Positions 34,192 through 36,585 of a stretch of 36,585 nt of DNA are shown here, one piece after another. Positions within the stretch are counted from its first letter, which is position 1, and every line of letters starts with the position of its first letter. The stretch spans positions 1 through 36,585 of the forward strand of contig JACPSE010000091.1 of the NCBI GenBank assembly GCA_016193465.1, written 5' to 3'. The position numbers and the translations under genes were made by a program. The notes beneath the pieces are model-generated. The model saw only the letters and a program-made list of their open reading frames with translations. It was not told the origin of the DNA and did not search any database. The stretch comes from Deltaproteobacteria bacterium. Its GTDB lineage: Bacteria; Desulfobacterota; Binatia; UBA9968.

Positions 34192-35055
34192 ATGAACGTT
34201 CGAAGTCTCGCTGTTGTGGCCACCGTAGTCTCTGCGGCGTTTGTCGGCTGTACAAAAACGGAGCCTCCGCTCTCCGACTCTGAGGTCAAGGCCGTGTTCG
34301 AAAAAACTCTTCCCTCCACGGTCGAGGATCGGATCTGGGAGCGCGTTCCGCTGCATCCGGCGAAGCTTCTGCTTCAGGACATGGTCGAACCCAGGTTGAC
34401 GCAAGGCTCGACCTCCTTTGTTCGCGTCCAGTCGGTCACGGACGGACAAAAAATTGCTTTTCGTCTGAGTTGGAGCGATTCAACGCTGGATGACCTGCCG
34501 GGACCCGGGCGGTTCGGGGACGCCGTCGCGCTTCAGATGCCCGCGGCGACTACCGCGGATGTTCCTGCTCCGCAAATGGGAGAGCAAGAAAGGCCGGTCG
34601 AGATCACCTACTGGTCGGCGATTTTTCAGGCTGTTGCAAACGGACGCAAAGACGATATTCACGCCATCTATCCTCGCGCCAAGGTCGATCACTACCCGTT
34701 CGAGGCGGCATCGCTTAAGCCGGGATCAGCCGCGCAACAGGAGATGGCCAAGCGCTACGCCCCGGCGCGCAGCCTGGAAAACCCGATGGCCGGCCCGCGC
34801 ACTAATCCCGTACAAGATCTGTTGGCCGAAGGTCCAGGGACGATTCGCCCGGCCGAAAAGAGCCTTTCGAACGGAGGCGGAAAATACTCCCAAGGTGGCT
34901 GGTCCGTGTTATTGGTCCGTCCCCTCCCGAACGGCGCGCAACCGGGAGGGCGTACCCAAGTCGCGTTTGCTGTTTGGGAGGGATCCCATCAGGAAGTCGG
35001 CTCCAGAAAGATGCGCACCGCCTGGATTCCGCTCTCGTTGGGAAGTGCCAAATGA
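34192..35055 (+). CDS. Heme-b gamma subunit lipoprotein (ethylbenzene dehydrogenase-related family)
   Basis: 287-aa periplasmic subunit. The lipobox VSAAFVGC marks a lipoprotein, tethering the complex to a membrane. The fold family binds one heme b with Met and Lys ligands in EbdC; the matching positions here are Met116 in GDAVALQMP and Lys273 in GSRKMRTAWIPL. It replaces the NarI membrane anchor of ordinary nitrate reductase, so electrons leave to, or come from, a periplasmic carrier such as the heptaheme cytochrome. AAGGAG precedes the ATG at 34192. The stop overlaps the chaperone start (ATGA). Confidence 0.85.
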   Translation: MNVRSLAVVATVVSAAFVGCTKTEPPLSDSEVKAVFEKTLPSTVEDRIWERVPLHPAKLLLQDMVEPRLTQGSTSFVRVQSVTDGQKIAFRLSWSDSTLDDLPGPGRFGDAVALQMPAATTADVPAPQMGEQERPVEITYWSAIFQAVANGRKDDIHAIYPRAKVDHYPFEAASLKPGSAAQQEMAKRYAPARSLENPMAGPRTNPVQDLLAEGPGTIRPAEKSLSNGGGKYSQGGWSVLLVRPLPNGAQPGGRTQVAFAVWEGSHQEVGSRKMRTAWIPLSLGSAK

Positions 35056-35615
35056 AAACGACGTCCAACTCCAAGACTGAGGAGCTGGTAGCGCAGGCCG
35101 CGGCATGGCGTGTGGCATCTCTTCTTCTGGAACGCCCGCGGCCGGAATGGCAAAGCGAGATTGTAAAACTCTGCTCCGAAGTGACCGATCGGAAACTTTC
35201 GGCGTGTGCCAAGGGGGCCGATCAGGGAACAGAAGAAGTCTATCACCGGCTTTTTGGTCCCGGGGCAACCGTATCCCCACGAGAGGTCAGTTATTGCGGG
35301 CTCGAAGACCCGGGCCGCCTAATGGCGGAACTGGCCTCTTTTTATGATGCGTTCTCGTTTCAGCCGCGCCGGGAAGAGCCCATTGACCATATCTCCGTGG
35401 AGGCCGGTTTCGTGGGCTACCTGTTCTTGAAAGAGGCTTACGCCGAAATGCGCGGGGATTCAGAATCTGCCGAGATCACGAAGAACGCGAGAGAACGCTT
35501 TACAGACGAGCATGTCGGACGGTGCGCGCGCGGGATGATTCAACGGCTGAGCGAGGGTCCGCCGTACCTCCGCAGCGTCCTTTTGTGGTTGGCTGAAAAA
35601 GGGAATCTTGCGTAG
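35052..35615 (+). CDS. TorD/NarJ-type molybdoenzyme chaperone
   Basis: 187 aa from ATG 35052, which overlaps the gamma-subunit stop; the frame is open back to 34974 but that start would overlap heavily. An all-helical cytosolic protein of the TorD/DmsD/NarJ family: [53 protein letters not shown], and [14 protein letters not shown]. It should hold the Tat-signal catalytic subunit until the Mo cofactor is inserted. Last gene of the eight-gene redox operon. Confidence 0.88.
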   Translation: MKTTSNSKTEELVAQAAAWRVASLLLERPRPEWQSEIVKLCSEVTDRKLSACAKGADQGTEEVYHRLFGPGATVSPREVSYCGLEDPGRLMAELASFYDAFSFQPRREEPIDHISVEAGFVGYLFLKEAYAEMRGDSESAEITKNARERFTDEHVGRCARGMIQRLSEGPPYLRSVLLWLAEKGNLA

Positions 35616-35644
35616 CTCACACATCGACAAACCATCATTTTTTC

Positions 35645-35670
35645 GCTACCATAAGCTTAAGTGAGGTAGC
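35645..35670 (+). promoter_or_regulatory. Hairpin overlapping the fumarase ribosome-binding site
   Basis: GCTACC (35645-35650) pairs with GGTAGC (35665-35670), enclosing a TAAGCTTA palindrome. The fumarase Shine-Dalgarno (GAGG, 35663-35666) is inside the right arm, 9-12 bases before the ATG. It could limit translation or just be a chance pairing. Confidence 0.3.
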
Positions 35671-35674
35671 AGCC

Positions 35675-36585
35675 ATGGCAACACCTGAATTCATATACCA
35701 GGATCCTTTTCCGCTGGAAAAAGATGATACGAGATATCGCCTCTTGACCAAGGATCATCTCTCAGTGACTCGCTTCGATGGCAAGGAAATGTTGAGAGTG
35801 GATTCGGAGGCCTTAACTCTGGTGGCTAACGCAGCGATGCGGGACGTATCCTTTCTGCTCCGGCCCGCGCATCTTGAAAAAGTGGCCGCGATTCTGAAGG
35901 ATCCGGAAGCCTCCGCCAACGACCGGAACGTTGCGCTGGCCATGCTCCGCAATGCGGATATCGCCTCCAAAGGGATCCTGCCCTTCTGTCAGGACACCGG
36001 CACTGCCACGATTGTTGGAAAGAAAGGGCAGCAGGTCTGGACCGGCGTCAGAGACGAAGAGTACCTTTCCAAGGGAGTCTACAAGACTTACACGGAAGAG
36101 AACCTGCGCTATTCCCAGACCGCGCCCGTGGATATGTTCAAGGAAGTGGATACGGGCACCAATCTTCCTGCCCAAATCGATTTATATGCGACTGACGGAA
36201 TGGAGTATCAGTTTCTCTTTGTGGCAAAGGGTGGTGGGTCGGCCAACAAGACTTCCCTCTACCAGGAAACCAAAGCCTTGCTCAATCCGACAAGTCTGGA
36301 GAAATTTCTTACGGAGAAGATGAAGACCCTTGGCACGGCTGCCTGCCCTCCTTACCATCTTGCTTTCGTTATCGGCGGAACTTCTGCCGAGGCCTGCTTG
36401 AAAACGGTCAAGCTGGCCACTACCGGCTATCTGGACCATCTTCCGACATCGGGAAACGCTCACGGACGCGCCTTCCGGGATCCGGAAACGGAAAAGAAGA
36501 TGCTTGAGGCGGCATATAAGTCCGGTTTTGGCGCGCAATTTGGCGGGAAGTATTTTGCCCTGGATGTGCGCGTGATCCGGTTGCC
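35675..36585 (+). CDS. Class I fumarate hydratase, two-domain type (3' end cut by window)
   Basis: Oxygen-sensitive [4Fe-4S] fumarase of the TCA cycle, fumarate to L-malate. The first 303 residues are visible and the frame is open to base 36585. Cys105 in [13 protein letters not shown] and Cys224 in [20 protein letters not shown] coincide in number with two cluster ligands of E. coli FumA, so this is the single-chain FumA/FumB form rather than a split alpha/beta enzyme. Other landmarks: [19 protein letters not shown] and [12 protein letters not shown]. It starts 59 bp after the chaperone gene and may be transcribed on its own. Confidence 0.93.
   Translation, partial: MATPEFIYQDPFPLEKDDTRYRLLTKDHLSVTRFDGKEMLRVDSEALTLVANAAMRDVSFLLRPAHLEKVAAILKDPEASANDRNVALAMLRNADIASKGILPFCQDTGTATIVGKKGQQVWTGVRDEEYLSKGVYKTYTEENLRYSQTAPVDMFKEVDTGTNLPAQIDLYATDGMEYQFLFVAKGGGSANKTSLYQETKALLNPTSLEKFLTEKMKTLGTAACPPYHLAFVIGGTSAEACLKTVKLATTGYLDHLPTSGNAHGRAFRDPETEKKMLEAAYKSGFGAQFGGKYFALDVRVIRL

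Overview
This window reads as chromosomal DNA from an uncultured, moderately GC-rich, F420-producing Gram-negative-type bacterium. The basis is Tat-type signals, a lipoprotein signal, multiheme c-type cytochromes with a Rieske/cytochrome b pair, a complete cofD-cofC-cofE-npdG set with cofG, and many short hairpin-like repeats in and between genes. I cannot fix the phylum from sequence alone. The mix of coenzyme F420 genes, ACMSD-like amidohydrolase, acyl-CoA dehydrogenase and NXR/NAR-like respiration resembles soil or aquifer lineages such as Methylomirabilota, Binatota or Tectomicrobia, but that is an inference. I saw no rRNA, tRNA or CRISPR array.

Layout. 1-4.6 kb: an acyl-CoA dehydrogenase (cut by the left edge), a Tat-signal aldo/keto reductase, a nucleotide-transporter-like membrane protein and a class I aminotransferase. 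4.6-10.6 kb: a thioredoxin-like [2Fe-2S] protein, a metallophosphoesterase, a decayed REP-associated tyrosine transposase fragment that I found by translating the minus strand, a VKOR homologue, a CBS/CorC_HlyC membrane protein, and RecD2 helicase with a repeat inserted in frame. 10.6-13.4 kb: an AT-richer, probably acquired cassette. It holds an XRE-HTH/DNA methyltransferase fusion, a convergent PD-(D/E)XK-like nuclease, and a protein made of two RadC N-terminal modules without the RadC metallopeptidase domain. The methyltransferase promoter contains a perfect 14-bp palindrome over its -35 box, and a related inverted repeat lies over the -35 box of the putative nuclease promoter. This looks like a self-regulated restriction-modification system.

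13.5-20.7 kb: an Asp/Glu racemase-maleate isomerase homologue overlapping an amidohydrolase on the minus strand, then the plus-strand F420 operon cofG, cofD, cofC, cofE, npdG, and a DUF488 gene. 20.7-23.7 kb: a MITE-like palindromic element, a bicupin protein and an EutA-like reactivase without EutBC.

23.9-35.6 kb: the centrepiece, eight tightly overlapping genes. In order they encode a GltD-like FAD/[4Fe-4S] NAD(P) oxidoreductase, a Rieske protein, a fused b6-type cytochrome b, a heptaheme cytochrome c, an NXR/NAR-type molybdopterin catalytic subunit with Tat signal, its FeS subunit, a heme-b gamma-subunit lipoprotein, and a TorD-type chaperone. Together they predict a membrane-associated supercomplex joining a Q-cycle and NAD(P)H chemistry directly to a periplasmic nitrite/nitrate-type (or other oxyanion) molybdoenzyme. 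A class I fumarase begins at 35675 and runs off the right edge.
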